A stretch of DNA of 64,000 bases from Macrostomum hystrix (lineage: Eukaryota > Platyhelminthes > Macrostomidae). The notes below the pieces were generated by a model. The model ran no database searches. It worked only from the letters and a program-made list of their open reading frames with translations, and was not told where the DNA came from. Both the position numbers and the translations under genes were made by a program. The DNA lies in assembly GCA_950097015.1 (NCBI GenBank), contig CATNEN010000011.1:1178001-1242000 (forward strand), read 5' to 3'. This document shows positions 44,942 to 56,225 of this stretch, in pieces (position 1 is the first letter of the stretch; each line of letters starts with the position of its first letter).

Positions 44942-46467
44942 ATGACTATTCTAGCGAGCATGAGTGACGCATCGAAGCCCAAGCGGGAGTCGGGCAAGCA
45001 GCCAAGATGTACCAATAGTCGCAGCGAGGTGACGGGCATCATGATGACGGCGGCTGTCGCTCTGCCTGCCATCCTGGCCTATTTCTCTGTGCTGATGCCG
45101 CGCTTTGCTGACTGGCTGGCCATCGATAGCAAGCAAGCCGCTGATCCGAATTTTCGACTACTGTTTACTCTGCGCTGGCTTGCTCCCGTCTGCCTGACTT
45201 TAGTGCTCAACATCCAGGCTGTGGCAACTAGCAGGCTGCTCAGCCCCGCTATCGATGGCTCAACCCCGCATCCGCGAACTGACCTGCTGCGCAATATCCT
45301 GCAGAATACTGTGGAACAGGTGGGAACTTACTCATCTACTCAACCAGCTCCTCATCTACTCAACTAGCACCTCATCTACAAAAACAGCTCCTCATCTACT
45401 CAACCAGCTCATTACTCAACACCATTTTTGACGCCATCATCTCACCCAGAAACCCCACCAACTCACCCATAACCCCTATCAACTCACCCAGAACCCCAAT
45501 CAACTCACCCAGAACCCCTATCAACTCACCCAGAACCCCTATCAACTCACCCAGAACCCCTATCAACTCACTCAGAATCCCTATCAACTCACATAGAACC
45601 CCTATCAACTCACATAGAACCCCTATCAACTCACATAGAACCCCTATCAACTCACCCAGAACCCCTATCAACTCACATAGAACCCCTATCAACTCACATA
45701 GAATCCCTATCAACTCACCCAGAACCCCTATCAACTCACATAGAACCCCTATCAACTCACATAGAACCCCTATCAACTCACATAGAATCCCTATCAACTC
45801 ACCCAGAACCCCTATCAACTCACATAGAACCCCTATCAACTCACATAGAACCCCTATCAACTCACATAGAATCCCTATCAACTCACCCAGAACCCCTATC
45901 AACTCACATAGAACCCCTATCAACTCACATAGAACCCCTATCAACTCACATAGAATCCCTATCAACTCACCCAGAACCCCTATCAACTCACATAGAACCC
46001 CTATCAACTCACATAGAACCCCTATCAACTCACATAGAACCCCTATCAACTCACATAGAATCCCTATCAACTCACCCAGAACCCCTATCAACTCACATAG
46101 AATCCCTATCAACTCACCCAGAACCCCTATCAACTCACATAGAACCCCTATCAACTCACATAGAACCCCTATCAACTCACATTGAACTCAGTCAGTAAGT
46201 CAGTCAGTCAATTGACTCAATGATAAAAATATTTCCCAATTTCAGTCGCTACTCATAACGCTGAATCTGCTAGCCCTGTCCCAGAATCTGGCTGCTCATC
46301 AGTTGGTCATCATTCCAATGATTGTGCTACTGTTTGTCACTGGTAGGCTGGTATTCGCTATTGGCTACATGATCTGGCCAACTAGGCGCGCGCTGGGTTT
46401 TGTGCTCACCTTTATGCCAAATGTTGTCATGGTCGGTCACAATTTGCGTTGTCTAATTAAAGTTTAG
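44942..46467 (+). CDS. TMEM79-like/MAPEG-superfamily membrane protein, two exons
   Basis: Exons 44942-45319 and 46246-46467 join at phase 0 (gtggaacag|gtggga ... atttcag|tcg), giving 199 aa. Several hydrophobic segments are visible: [77 protein letters not shown] and [15 protein letters not shown]. The [15 protein letters not shown] segment before the splice and the FVTGRL.F.IGY ... RALGF pattern after it match the MAPEG fold, closest in memory to TMEM79. Residues 1-30 are a charged cytoplasmic-type tail. A downstream ATG at 44960 is an alternative start. Function is not proven; vertebrate TMEM79 acts in membrane-vesicle and Wnt-receptor biology. Confidence 0.75.
45330..46190. repeat. 21-bp minisatellite in intron of the TMEM79-like gene
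   Basis: Two parts: a short block of ctcatctactcaaccag units (45330-45415) and then about 34 units of cccctatcaactcacatag or ...cacccag to 46190. The minus strand stays open as repeated GVLCELI. The first block is the same motif as the array at 46790-47690. Confidence 0.92.
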
Positions 46468-46789
46468 ATTGTCAATGGTTTGTTTGTGATTTTAACTATA
46501 ATTGATTTTACCGCTTTCGTTTTTTAAGTCTATATTTATTTAGCTCGTGAAAGAACATTGTAGCGACTGATAATGACAAAATTTTTGCGTGATTTCTGAC
46601 TATTTCATTCTGATTAGTTACTTTTTAATATAAATACATTGACACAATTTTACTATAAATTTTTATCTTTTTTACCAGATGTTCTGTCCTACAGAGTTTT
46701 TATATCCCTCTTACCCAGGCTACAAAAAATTGATAATAACTCTACAGAAATTCATTCCCAATCTCCTATACTAAACAAGGCACCTTATC
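46468..46789. other. 3' flank of the TMEM79-like gene
   Basis: AT-rich 3' UTR-like sequence; no feature beyond that. Confidence 0.4.
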
Positions 46790-47690
46790 TACTCAACCAG
46801 CTCCTCATCTACTTACTCATCCAGCTCCTGATCTACTCAACCAGCTCCTCATCTACTCATCCAGCTCCTGATCTACTCATCCAGCTCCTGATCTACTTAC
46901 TCATCCAGCTCCTCATCTACTCAACCTGCTCCTGATCTACTCAACCAGCTCCTCATCTACTCATCCAGCTCCTCATCTACTTACTCATCCAGCTCCTGAT
47001 CTACTCAACCAGCTCCTCATCTACTTACTCATCCAGCTCCTGATCTACTCAACCAGCTCCTCATCTACTCATCCAGCTCCTCATCTACTCAACCTGCTCC
47101 TGATCTACTCAACCAGCTCCTCATCTACTCATCCAGCTCCTGATCTACTCAACCTGCTCCTCATCTACTCAACCAGCTCCTGATCTACTCAACCTGCTCC
47201 TCATCTACTCAACCAGCTCCTGATCTACTCAACCTGCTCCTCATCTACTCATCCAGCTCCTGATCTACTCATCCAGCTCCTCATCTACTCAACCAGCTCC
47301 TCATCTACTCAACCTGTTCCTTATCTACTCATCCAGCTCCTGATCTACTCATCCAGCTCCTCATCTACTCAACCAGCTCCTCATCTACTCAACCTGCTCC
47401 TCATCTACTCATCCAGCTCCTCATCTACTCATCCAGCTCCTGATCTACTCATCCAGCTCCTGATATACTCATCCAGCTCCTCATCTACTCAACCAGCTCC
47501 TCATCTACTCAACCAGCTCCTCATCTACTCAACCTGCTCCTGATCTACTCATCCAGCTCCTGATCTACTCATCCAGCTCCTCATCTACTCAACTAGCTCC
47601 CCATCTACTTACTCATCCAGCTCCTCATCTGCTCAAACAGCTCCTCATCTTCTCAACCAGCTCCTCATCTACTCAACCAGCTCCTCATCT
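46790..47690. repeat. 20-bp minisatellite between the TMEM79-like gene and CLPP
   Basis: About 44 units of ctcctcatctactcaaccag with variants catccag, cctgctc and ctgatct, ending about 105 bp before the CLPP start. Same core as the block opening the TMEM79-like intron. Confidence 0.92.
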
Positions 47691-47795
47691 TGTTGCTACT
47701 CAATCGGCAGTTATTAACGCATTTGTGTGTGAGTAATCATTAATTTCATATTTATAAGCGTTTATCACTTTCAGCAATTGTCTTAAAGCTGCGCC

Positions 47796-48967
47796 ATGTT
47801 CAGTAGACGTCTTATAAATCATGCGTTGAATATTCGCCATCCTCCGGCAGCCTTAGCAACTGTTGCCAGGCAACAGCGTCGATCCTACATGGTTCCAATA
47901 GTGATCGAACAGGACGGTAGAAACGAGCGCGCCTACGACGTCTACAGTAGACTATTGAAAGATCGCATCGTCTGTTTAATGGGCCCAGTCACACAGGAAC
48001 TTTCCAATGCTGTTATTGCCCAACTGCTGTTCCTGCAGTCAGATAGTCCGAAATCAACTATTCACATTTATATTAATAGTCCCGGTGGCTCCGTGACAGC
48101 CGGCCTAGCCATCTATGACACAATGCAATACGTTGCTAGCCCTGTAGCCACTTATTGCCTTGGCGAAGCCTGCAGTATGGGCTCCCTGCTACTGCAGGCC
48201 GGCCGGCCGGGTAAACGCTTCGCTTTGCCGAATTCTCGCGTTATGATTCACCAGCCAATGGGATCAGCTGGCGGTCAGGCTACGGATATGCAGATTCAGG
48301 TGCGAATTGGGATCTGCACCAATTAACCGTACATAACAGTGTCCAGCCTCTCCACCAACTAACCGTTCATAACAATGTCCAGCATCTCCACCAACTAACC
48401 GTTCATAACAATGTCCAGCATCTCCACCAACTAACCGTTCATAACAATGTCCAGCATCTCCACCAACTAACCGTTCATAACAATGTCCAGCATCCAGCCG
48501 TGAAGAGAAGGCTTGTGGGCTTGTCGTGCAATTTGCGACCTTGAACGCCAACCTCCAAGGCACAGTGAGAGTGTACACTGCCTGACGATAAGAAAGTCGG
48601 TGCAGAGATGTACACACCTGTGTGAGCTTGTGCCTGCCTGCAATATCTTTGTGCGTGTGATGTGCCAATGTCTATGGCCCTCGTTCTAACATTAACTAGT
48701 TATTAGCTCAAATTACACTATTCATTCGTCACCAACTTGCAGGTAGCTGAAATTATTCGCATGAAAACGGCCCTGTTAAAGATATACGCCAAGCACACTG
48801 GCCAACCGGAATCCGTCCTTGCCGAAGCCATGGAACGCGATCGTTTTATGTCGCCAACGGAGGCTATGCACTTCGGCCTGATTGACTCGGTGCTAGAGAG
48901 GCCTCCAGAGCAGGCTGAAGGTGAATCTACAGACAAGTCTGAAGGCTCCGGTGGGAAGTCTGGCTAG
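47796..48967 (+). CDS. CLPP: Mitochondrial ATP-dependent Clp protease proteolytic subunit, two exons
   Basis: Exons 47796-48299 and 48743-48967 join at phase 0 (gattcag|gtgcga ... cttgcag|gta), giving 242 aa. ClpP is the tetradecameric serine protease that degrades matrix proteins with ClpX. An N-terminal basic stretch rich in R and H ([20 protein letters not shown]) fits a mitochondrial presequence, followed by [20 protein letters not shown]. The triad is S127 in GEACSMGS, H152 in RVMIHQPMG and D201 in [12 protein letters not shown]; the spacing (25 and 49 residues) equals that of bacterial ClpP. The hydrophobic core [19 protein letters not shown] is intact. The tail after residue 220 is acidic and Ser/Gly-rich. 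AATAAA at 49161-49166 is a likely poly(A) signal. Start lies shortly after an acceptor-like ctttcag. Confidence 0.96.
48313..48494. repeat. 36-bp minisatellite in CLPP intron
   Basis: Five units of aactaaccgttcataacaat then gtccagcatctccacc, the first divergent. They start 13 bp after the donor and abut a SINE fragment. Confidence 0.9.
48494..48670 (+). mobile_element. SINE family A body fragment in CLPP intron
   Basis: The string gaagagaaggcttgtgggct and then cacagtgagagtgtacactg match the copies at 16335-16697 and 62931-63237. The tRNA-like head is missing; the junction to the minisatellite is where the head should be. Confidence 0.75.
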
Positions 48968-51284
48968 TTGAGAAATCTTCTCGAATATTATTGACTTGCG
49001 GGTTGTTGTTTCTGCTGCTTTCTGTTCACCAGGATTAGCATTTTACTTTATTTAACGGCGTAAACCTAGTAAGATTGTTATCATTAAAAATGACCGTCAC
49101 TTTTAGCTCTCTTTGTTAAATGTCAATTTGTCTTGTTAGCTCCTTAGTTTAAAAATCGTAAATAAATCCTTAAAATTAATTACTTCTTGATGATGATAAC
49201 TCCCAGTTATCAATTCCTCGTATCACTTCAAATCACACTTTAGTTGTTGTTTTGGTAGATCGATTAGTATTTTTTTATAAAGACGCATTTTTACTTTGAG
49301 CAACTGAATTCCAGTTGTTTGAAGTAAAAGTAAAAATAAGAAAAGAACAGCGCATACAGTATTTACTAACCTACAGAATAATAGTTCACACTGTGCCGTC
49401 CAAACAATGCGAAACTTTTTTATACTTTGACGTACAAATAACGCAAAGCGCATTAACTTGTGAAAAAAACTTTTCACCGTTTTAATTCTGGTAACATATA
49501 GTTATAACAAAATACACTGTAAAAATTTTCCTACACATTTTGTATGTAATATATACATCATTTTAATACAAAAAACAAGGCAAAAACTTATATTTTACTG
49601 TTATTAAAAAATTAGATGTTTAAGTTTTAGCGTTTTTTACTTTTTAACTTGCATATTTCTAACCATTAAAAAATGTAGGTGTAGCGAATCATGGTCTGCG
49701 ACTCTGCAGTAGCATTCTTAACATGGACTCAAAGCATTGCAGAATCTTAGCAAAAATGTATCTATCAAACAAAAAAGTAATCTAAAAATAAACCTTTTTT
49801 TAAATTTACGAATAAAAACTTGCATAAAAAACCTGTTATATGTTATATCAATGTGTATCAATTTTGACAAAAACTCGTGACGTGGTTGTGTTGCTGCTAA
49901 AGCTTCTTGTAAATTACGTGAATTTACTGGTTATATTTGTATTGAAGTTATGTGATAGCTTTAAATATGAACAGATAAATAAATAATAAATATATATGAG
50001 TATCAAAGTTCTTGCCAAAAAGCTTGTCCTTATTAAAACTGATAGATAATTATGTAATCAAAGATACAAGCTCATAAAACCGAATGTAGTATTAGGCATG
50101 CCTAACTGGAAAATGTAGTTAACTTTTTTCTTCGAAGCAGTCTAAATAGTTTAAAACACATTTGTGGAAGTGTTGTGAATATAAGAATAAACATAAAGTG
50201 CACAAAATTACTCATACATTTATATTTAACTCATTTGTAAACAATTTAAAGGATCATTGAATGCAATAGGTGAATTAAAAAGAGAAATCTAGCATTATTC
50301 GCACATTCAAAATATATATGCTTTAAAATTATTAAATAAAAAAGTAACTGCCTTAAGAGCTAAATGTATTTATTTATTTAATGCTAATTTGAAAACTGTT
50401 GTAAATGTGATGTGCAGTTGTTTTCTGTAGTTATGACTTGCATTATTGATGTCTTGCTGTTAAACTTCAGCAACTCCATCGCTTTATTGTTTTTGAAGTT
50501 TTAACTTAATAAAAGTTGTTGAGTTTCACTATTGAATAAGCTAAAAAAATAATCCAGTTTGAGTAGAATAATGAAAGACTATGTTTCTTAGAAAAAATTA
50601 ACTTTAAGGATAGGAAATTTTCACTTTTTCTCTTTCAATATAGACAGCTTTTGATTGCAAGCAGATACGAAGCTGTTCTTTAATTATAGCTTGCCTACCA
50701 TGTTGCTGTACCAAAGGTTATAAAAAAAATATATGACAATTCGATCTTCATATGATTTTCTTTACTTATAAAGATCCAATTCAGTGACAACATTTTTGCA
50801 TTTATTTTTAGACTTTAATTCTTTATAAGCGTAACTTTAGACTTTTAAGCTGTAGTTTTTGACAAGCATAATGAATTTTCACTATTTAGCTAAATGAAGC
50901 TTGTAGGTCTTGTGAAGTAGTTAATGTTTTGTTAAAAATATATATTCAAAAATATTATTTCCATAAAAACGAAAATATGCATTGCTTTCTAATAAAGCTA
51001 TGAAGAAAAATCAAATACTATTTAATATATTAATAAATGTATACTTAATTGCAAGAGGAACAGAAGTATAAGATCAAGCTGTATATCAAATTTCTGACTT
51101 ATGATAGCTTATTTATAAATAATCCGTCCTTCTACTCCAAGTGGTCCTTGAATTTTATAAGCTTAGAAGATACATTATTTTTTCTTAAACTATACCGTAT
51201 CAATAAACTATTGCTTTGAGAATCCCAGTTCACTCAACATTCTGAAAAGTTTTTATAGTCACCCCTCGAACACACCCACTTCAG
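48968..51284. other. AT-rich region between CLPP and the UBXN10-like gene
   Basis: About 2.3 kb with no reading frame, array or element I can support. The CLPP 3' UTR ends near 49180. The remainder may hold an upstream non-coding exon or intron of the next gene. Confidence 0.4.
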
Positions 51285-51292
51285 GATCCCGG

Positions 51293-52584
51293 ATGATGCT
51301 GCACTCTGAGCGACCAAAGACTGGCCATGGAAGGCGTCGCGGTCCAACATGCGGTGGCTACAACTATGACGCCAACTCGTCTACTAGAGGAGTTGATGGA
51401 GCATCAGCAGCGGGGGCGGCGGCGTCAGCAGCAGCCACTTCAATGCCAATGGCGACAGAGCAGCAAAACTATTATCAGTCATCGGGCGGACGGCCGAAAA
51501 CTGGTCACGGACGAAGGCAGACAATGCCGGAGCAGCATCAGATGGAATTTGAATTTCAGCAGCAACAGCAGCAGCAGCAGATTCCCAGCGGCATCGGCAG
51601 TTCAGACGCTGATGTACTAATCCTGGACGATCCGAGGCCGCAGACGGCTGCGACAGCCAGACGACGCAGGCCGCAGACCGGATACGGTCGCCGGCGACCT
51701 CCCATGATGTCGCCAGTGCCAGGAGGCGAAACCGGCGTGCCCGGAGCTGGCCAGGGCAGACTTGGACTGCGCTCGGGTTCAGCTCGACAGCAGCAGCAAC
51801 AGCAGCAGCATCATCGCAACACCATCGAGGACGCACTGATGGATCTGCAGCAGCCGATGCAAGAGCAGCAACAGTCGCTGAATTCAACATTTCCTCAGTC
51901 CAGGCCGTTCTCTTCGAAGTACAAAGTCCTACCCGATATCAGCGGCAACGGAAACGGCTTGCAGCAGCAGCCGACGATGCAACAGTCAACATTACCTATG
52001 CCACCTAGTCAGGTAAGAACCTAGTCCCCTAGTCAAGTCAGGTACCAATAGAGGCATACTATCGATATATAAATAACAGGGAAGCCGCCACAGCCTCAGA
52101 TTCGAACGCCAGACCTCTTGATTTGAAGTCCGATGCATTAATTGACTTATTTACTAACTTGCCTGATAGTGCAGAATGAAATCATCACCTCGTCCTACTA
52201 CACGAACAGGCAACCTCCGCCAGCCCGATGGTCAGCGATGTCGCCTCCACCGCCGTCGCGGCCGCTGGCGGCCTTCGACCCGAGCCGGGTCCGGAGTCTC
52301 CGCGCCTACTTCTGGCGCTGCGAATGCCGAACGGCTCCCGGATGCAGCGCCACTTCCGGCCAACCAGCCCGCTGCTGGATGTTCGCCGTTTCGCCGAAAT
52401 CGCCGCCGAGGAGGACTTCAGCGAGTGCGAATTCGTCCGGGCCGACGATCGAGTCGCATTTCGTCGCCGGCAGCTGGAGCGCAGCTTGGAGGAGCTAGAC
52501 ATTCGAGACCGCAGTCTGCTCATCCTGCAGGAGGCTCTCGACGACGATGACGAAGACGACGACGATGACGGGATGCTTGAGTAA
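51293..52584 (+). CDS. UBX-domain protein, UBXN10-like, two exons
   Basis: Exon 1 is 51293-52012 and the best-fitting exon 2 is 52210-52584 (cag|gtaaga ... cgaacag|gca), giving 364 aa. UBXN10 is a p97/VCP adaptor with a role in cilium assembly. The N-terminal part has repeated basic motifs (ERPKTGHGRRR, GRPKTGHGRRQ, RRPQTGYGRRR) like the RPKS..GR motif of UBXN10, and many glutamine runs from CAG codons. The C-terminus is the UBX fold: RLLLALRMPNGSRMQRHFRP, DVRRFAEIAAEEDF, RSLEELDIRDRSLLILQEAL, then an acidic Asp-rich tail. The junction is uncertain: a better-looking acceptor at 52175 leads into a different frame with a proline-rich peptide but without UBX. The start follows acceptor-like cacttcag by 8 bases. 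AATAAA at 52636-52641. Confidence 0.78.
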
Positions 52585-54090
52585 CTTTGGCAATCAACTT
52601 TCTTAAATTTTGTTCAGGAAATGATATAGAGCAGAAATAAAACAGACTCTAAGTTTTAACGCAAAATAGAAAGAAACTCTCTTTAGTAGCGTCAAAGTCT
52701 AACAAACTTTCCGGAATTCTTTTTGGCGCTAATTTAAAATTAGAGGCTATATTTTGTCGTAAGTTTTTTATCGTACTGTCGCAGATTAGTTTCTTTTTAT
52801 TGCAATCCTTTCTTCTTTATTTTGCTTAGAAAAACGCATAACATAAATATTACTTTAAATTTAAAAAGTTAAAATAAAAAAATCCTAATATTAAGTTACT
52901 AAAACAAACTTAAACTAGCTTCTTTAGTTTAAGTAAAATCACAAAATTTTATTGTAAACTAGTCTGGCTGAAAAAAACTTCTGTCCAGAATGGAACTTTA
53001 AAGTCTAGTGACAGTCAAGCAAAAATACTAAAGCAAAACAAAATTTTCTCGCAAATTATTTGCTACCTCAACTTTTATCTCTTCAAATTCAAAACCATCA
53101 CTGGCCCTTGCTTTAATTTTCTGTTTTATGTTTTTAATAACAGTTAATAATTTGCTTTAGGCTATTTTTTTGAAGGAGTAAAAGTGTTTTTTGTACTTTA
53201 TTAAAACCAGCATTCGATGGGGTGGAAATCTAGCTGGGTGCTTCTCAGGATTAACGAAGAAAATTGAAGTCGTCTTTACTACTGATCTGTGAGTAGTCGG
53301 AGACGGTAATATCACATAATAATTTTTAGATCATTTTATATTTCCGGCTCTGTTTCTATACATTACTGAACAAAAAATATTCCCTTTTCTTATTTGATTT
53401 AAAGGCTTTTATTTCTATGTTACCGAGTAAATCTGTGAGTTCAATTCAGTCAGTTTGTGATTTTACAGTTCATATTTCACATGCTTAATTATCCCCTTAA
53501 TCCCTATGATGATAAGATTCTTACTCACTGCAATCGTCTATGTAAATTATGAAATAATAATTAACATTTTGGCACGGTGGATGGGTAGCATCTGTATAAA
53601 AATAGTACACAAATTTTGCTGCTTGTGTTATAGACTATCTTTTCTTTCGTTTATTTCCGGATTTGAATTTGAACTCAATTAAACAAACTAGCCTGCTGAT
53701 ATTTTCCGAGCTCTTTGTACAGTCCTGTGAGCAATATTTACAATCACTTTTTCGTGTTTATGCTCGATAAGCCTGCTGAGGACTGATCATTTAAATTCAG
53801 CACAAATCCTTGAATTTTGTTTTACTTAACTATTGTCTGTCTCAGGTCGTTTTCAGCATCTTTTTTCTGTCTCACTCCCTGATATTGCGATTACTGGCAC
53901 TGCGCTGAATTCTCAGAGGTTATTTTACCTTAAGCGTTTAGTCTTGCTATTATAAATATGCTAAACATTGAGTCACTAAATTCTGGTTTCTTTATTATGA
54001 TAATTTTATGCTTATATCATGTGGGTTGAAATTCTTTTGCGTTGACATACATATTTTTCCGCAAAAGCGATAGATTTAAATAGCGACAGA
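52585..54090. other. Intergenic, no gene recognised
   Basis: AT-rich 3' flank of the UBXN10-like gene followed by plain intergenic sequence. Nothing recognised. Confidence 0.4.
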
Positions 54091-54094
54091 ATAA

Positions 54095-55012
54095 AACAGT
54101 GACAGGGCGAAAGAATGACATGACTTGCAGAGTGACAGGACTTGAGGGTGACAGAGTGACTTGAGGGTGACAAGGTGACAGAGTGACTTAAGGGTGTCAG
54201 AGTGACTTGAGGGTGACAGAGTGACTTGAGGGTGTCAGAGTGACTTGAAGGTGTCAGAGTGACTTGAGGGTGACAGTGACTTGAGGGTGTCAGAGTGACT
54301 TGAAGGTGTCAGAGTGACTTGAGGGTGACAGAGTGACTTGAGGGTGACAGAGTGACTTTAGGGTGACAGAGTGACTTGAGGGTGACAGGGTGACAGAGTG
54401 ACTTGAGGGTGACAGGGTGACAGAGTGACTTGAGGGTGACAGGGTGACAGAGTGACTTGAGGGTGTCAGGGTGACTTGAGGGTGACAGAGTGACTTGAGG
54501 GTGACAGAGTGACTTGAGGGTGACAGAGTGACTTGAGGGTGACAGGGTGACAGAGTGACTTGAGGGTGACAGGGTGACAGAGTGACTTGAGGGTGACAGG
54601 GTGACAGAGTGACTTGAGGGTGTCAGGGTGACTTGAGGGTGACAGAGTGACTTGAGGGTGACAGAGTGACTTAAGGGTGACAAAGTGACTTGAGTGTGAT
54701 AGAGTGACAGGACTGCAGGGTGACAGAACTACAGCGTGACAGAACTACAGCGTGACAGAACTTGAGGGTGACAGAGTGACAGAACTAGAGAGTGACAGAG
54801 TGACAGAACTAGAGGGTGACAGAGTGACAGAACTAGAGGGTGACAGAGTGACAGAACTTGAGGGTGACAGAGTGACAGAACTTGAGGGTGACAGAGTGAC
54901 AGAACTTGAAGGTGACAGAGTGACAGAACTAGAGGGTGACAGAGTGAGAGAACTAGATGGTGACAGAGTGACTAAGTGGCAAGGTCAAATAGTGACAGAT
55001 TCAGAGTGTCAG
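54095..55012. repeat. Two-phase minisatellite, 20- to 24-bp units
   Basis: The first half (to about 54700) repeats gagtgacttgagggtgacag with gtcag and gggtgacag insertions. The second half (54720-55012) repeats agagtgacagaactagaggg then tgac. The two halves share gggtgacagagtgac, so one evolved from the other. Confidence 0.92.
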
Positions 55013-56225
55013 TGATTGAGTGGTTTCGATGCTAATCAAATGTAATGCCAGCTTTTGTTTATAAATTGTATATTTACTTTCTAGTTATTTGAGTTATTTC
55101 ATATGCTAATTTGAGTCTTTAGTCTTTTGGTTTTAGTATTTTTTCACAACTCCGCAAGCAGGACATTCTAAAGATGATAGTTCATGCGCATATTGTTGTT
55201 TTATTATTGAATACTCAAATCTATAACTTTCGAATTATAATCCATTATAATCCACCTCACCTGTATCAATTAAACAAATGCTGTCTGTCTTTTAATTCGA
55301 GTCTTAATGTTGAATATTATATTTTTAAACCGTCTTTTTAACTTTACACAAATCTTCTATATCTTCTGCATCGATTTTATATTGTTTTACTTTAGTGGAC
55401 TTTAAAGGACTTCTGTGTTTCGGATTTGATTATAAATAGAAAGCCGACTATAGAAGTCCTTAATGTTTTATTTGTCATCCTCTGTAGTAACTTTTCAAGT
55501 CTCTAAATGCATATTCACATACTTTATTTTTATTTTGCTGTTTGATTAAATGCACTTTAGTGTCTGGTTTATGGTTCTTCATAACTGCAGCTGTCGTAAT
55601 AATAATTTATTGAACTATAATACACCTGTCTATATGTACTCGCTCCTGAGTAGAAAATTCTAGAAACTGAATTTGTTGAAAAAAAAACTTTTTAAAGCTT
55701 GTTTTTCCATTTCAGTTTTGTTTTATTGCATCAACAAATTCGAGAAGCTAACTATACTTACTACTATACTAGTCAGTCAGTAAGTAGTATATGTGCGAAC
55801 ATAAGAGGACCTAGTTTTTATTCTCGGTCACGCCTTGACATTCAGACTGATGTCGCGCATTCAGTTGCAGCAGTGACCTTCTAGTTTTGGCTCACTTGTG
55901 TAAACAGAACAAAACAGGGGACAATGTTTCACAGATGCAAAAAGTTTGTTTAAACGAATGCGAAAGTTTTCTAGTCGAAAAGGTCACGAAAAAGTGTATT
56001 TTTTAACCAAATAACACCTCTGCAAATTTCAGAAAATGTTACGAAATAAAATACTTTTATTTTTCTACATTTTTAATTCCAGATTATCGTCTTTTGATAG
56101 AAGAAATATTTTTTAGCTAGCTCGCGTTTATCGAACTACTAGCTCGTAAGTAGATGACAATATCAATAGTATAATAGCACTGTGCTTTACTGGGTAAAAG
56201 TTCATTGTTAAAAGAACTATTCCTA
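55013..56225. other. 3' flank of the LRR gene
   Basis: AT-rich. AATAAA on the minus strand at 56061-56056 is a plausible poly(A) signal for the LRR gene that ends at 56226. No other feature seen. Confidence 0.4.

Noticed and set aside
45396..46175. 259-codon minus-strand ORF of GVLCELI repeats, hydrophobic enough to mimic a membrane protein
   Set aside because: Antisense translation of the TMEM79-like intron array.
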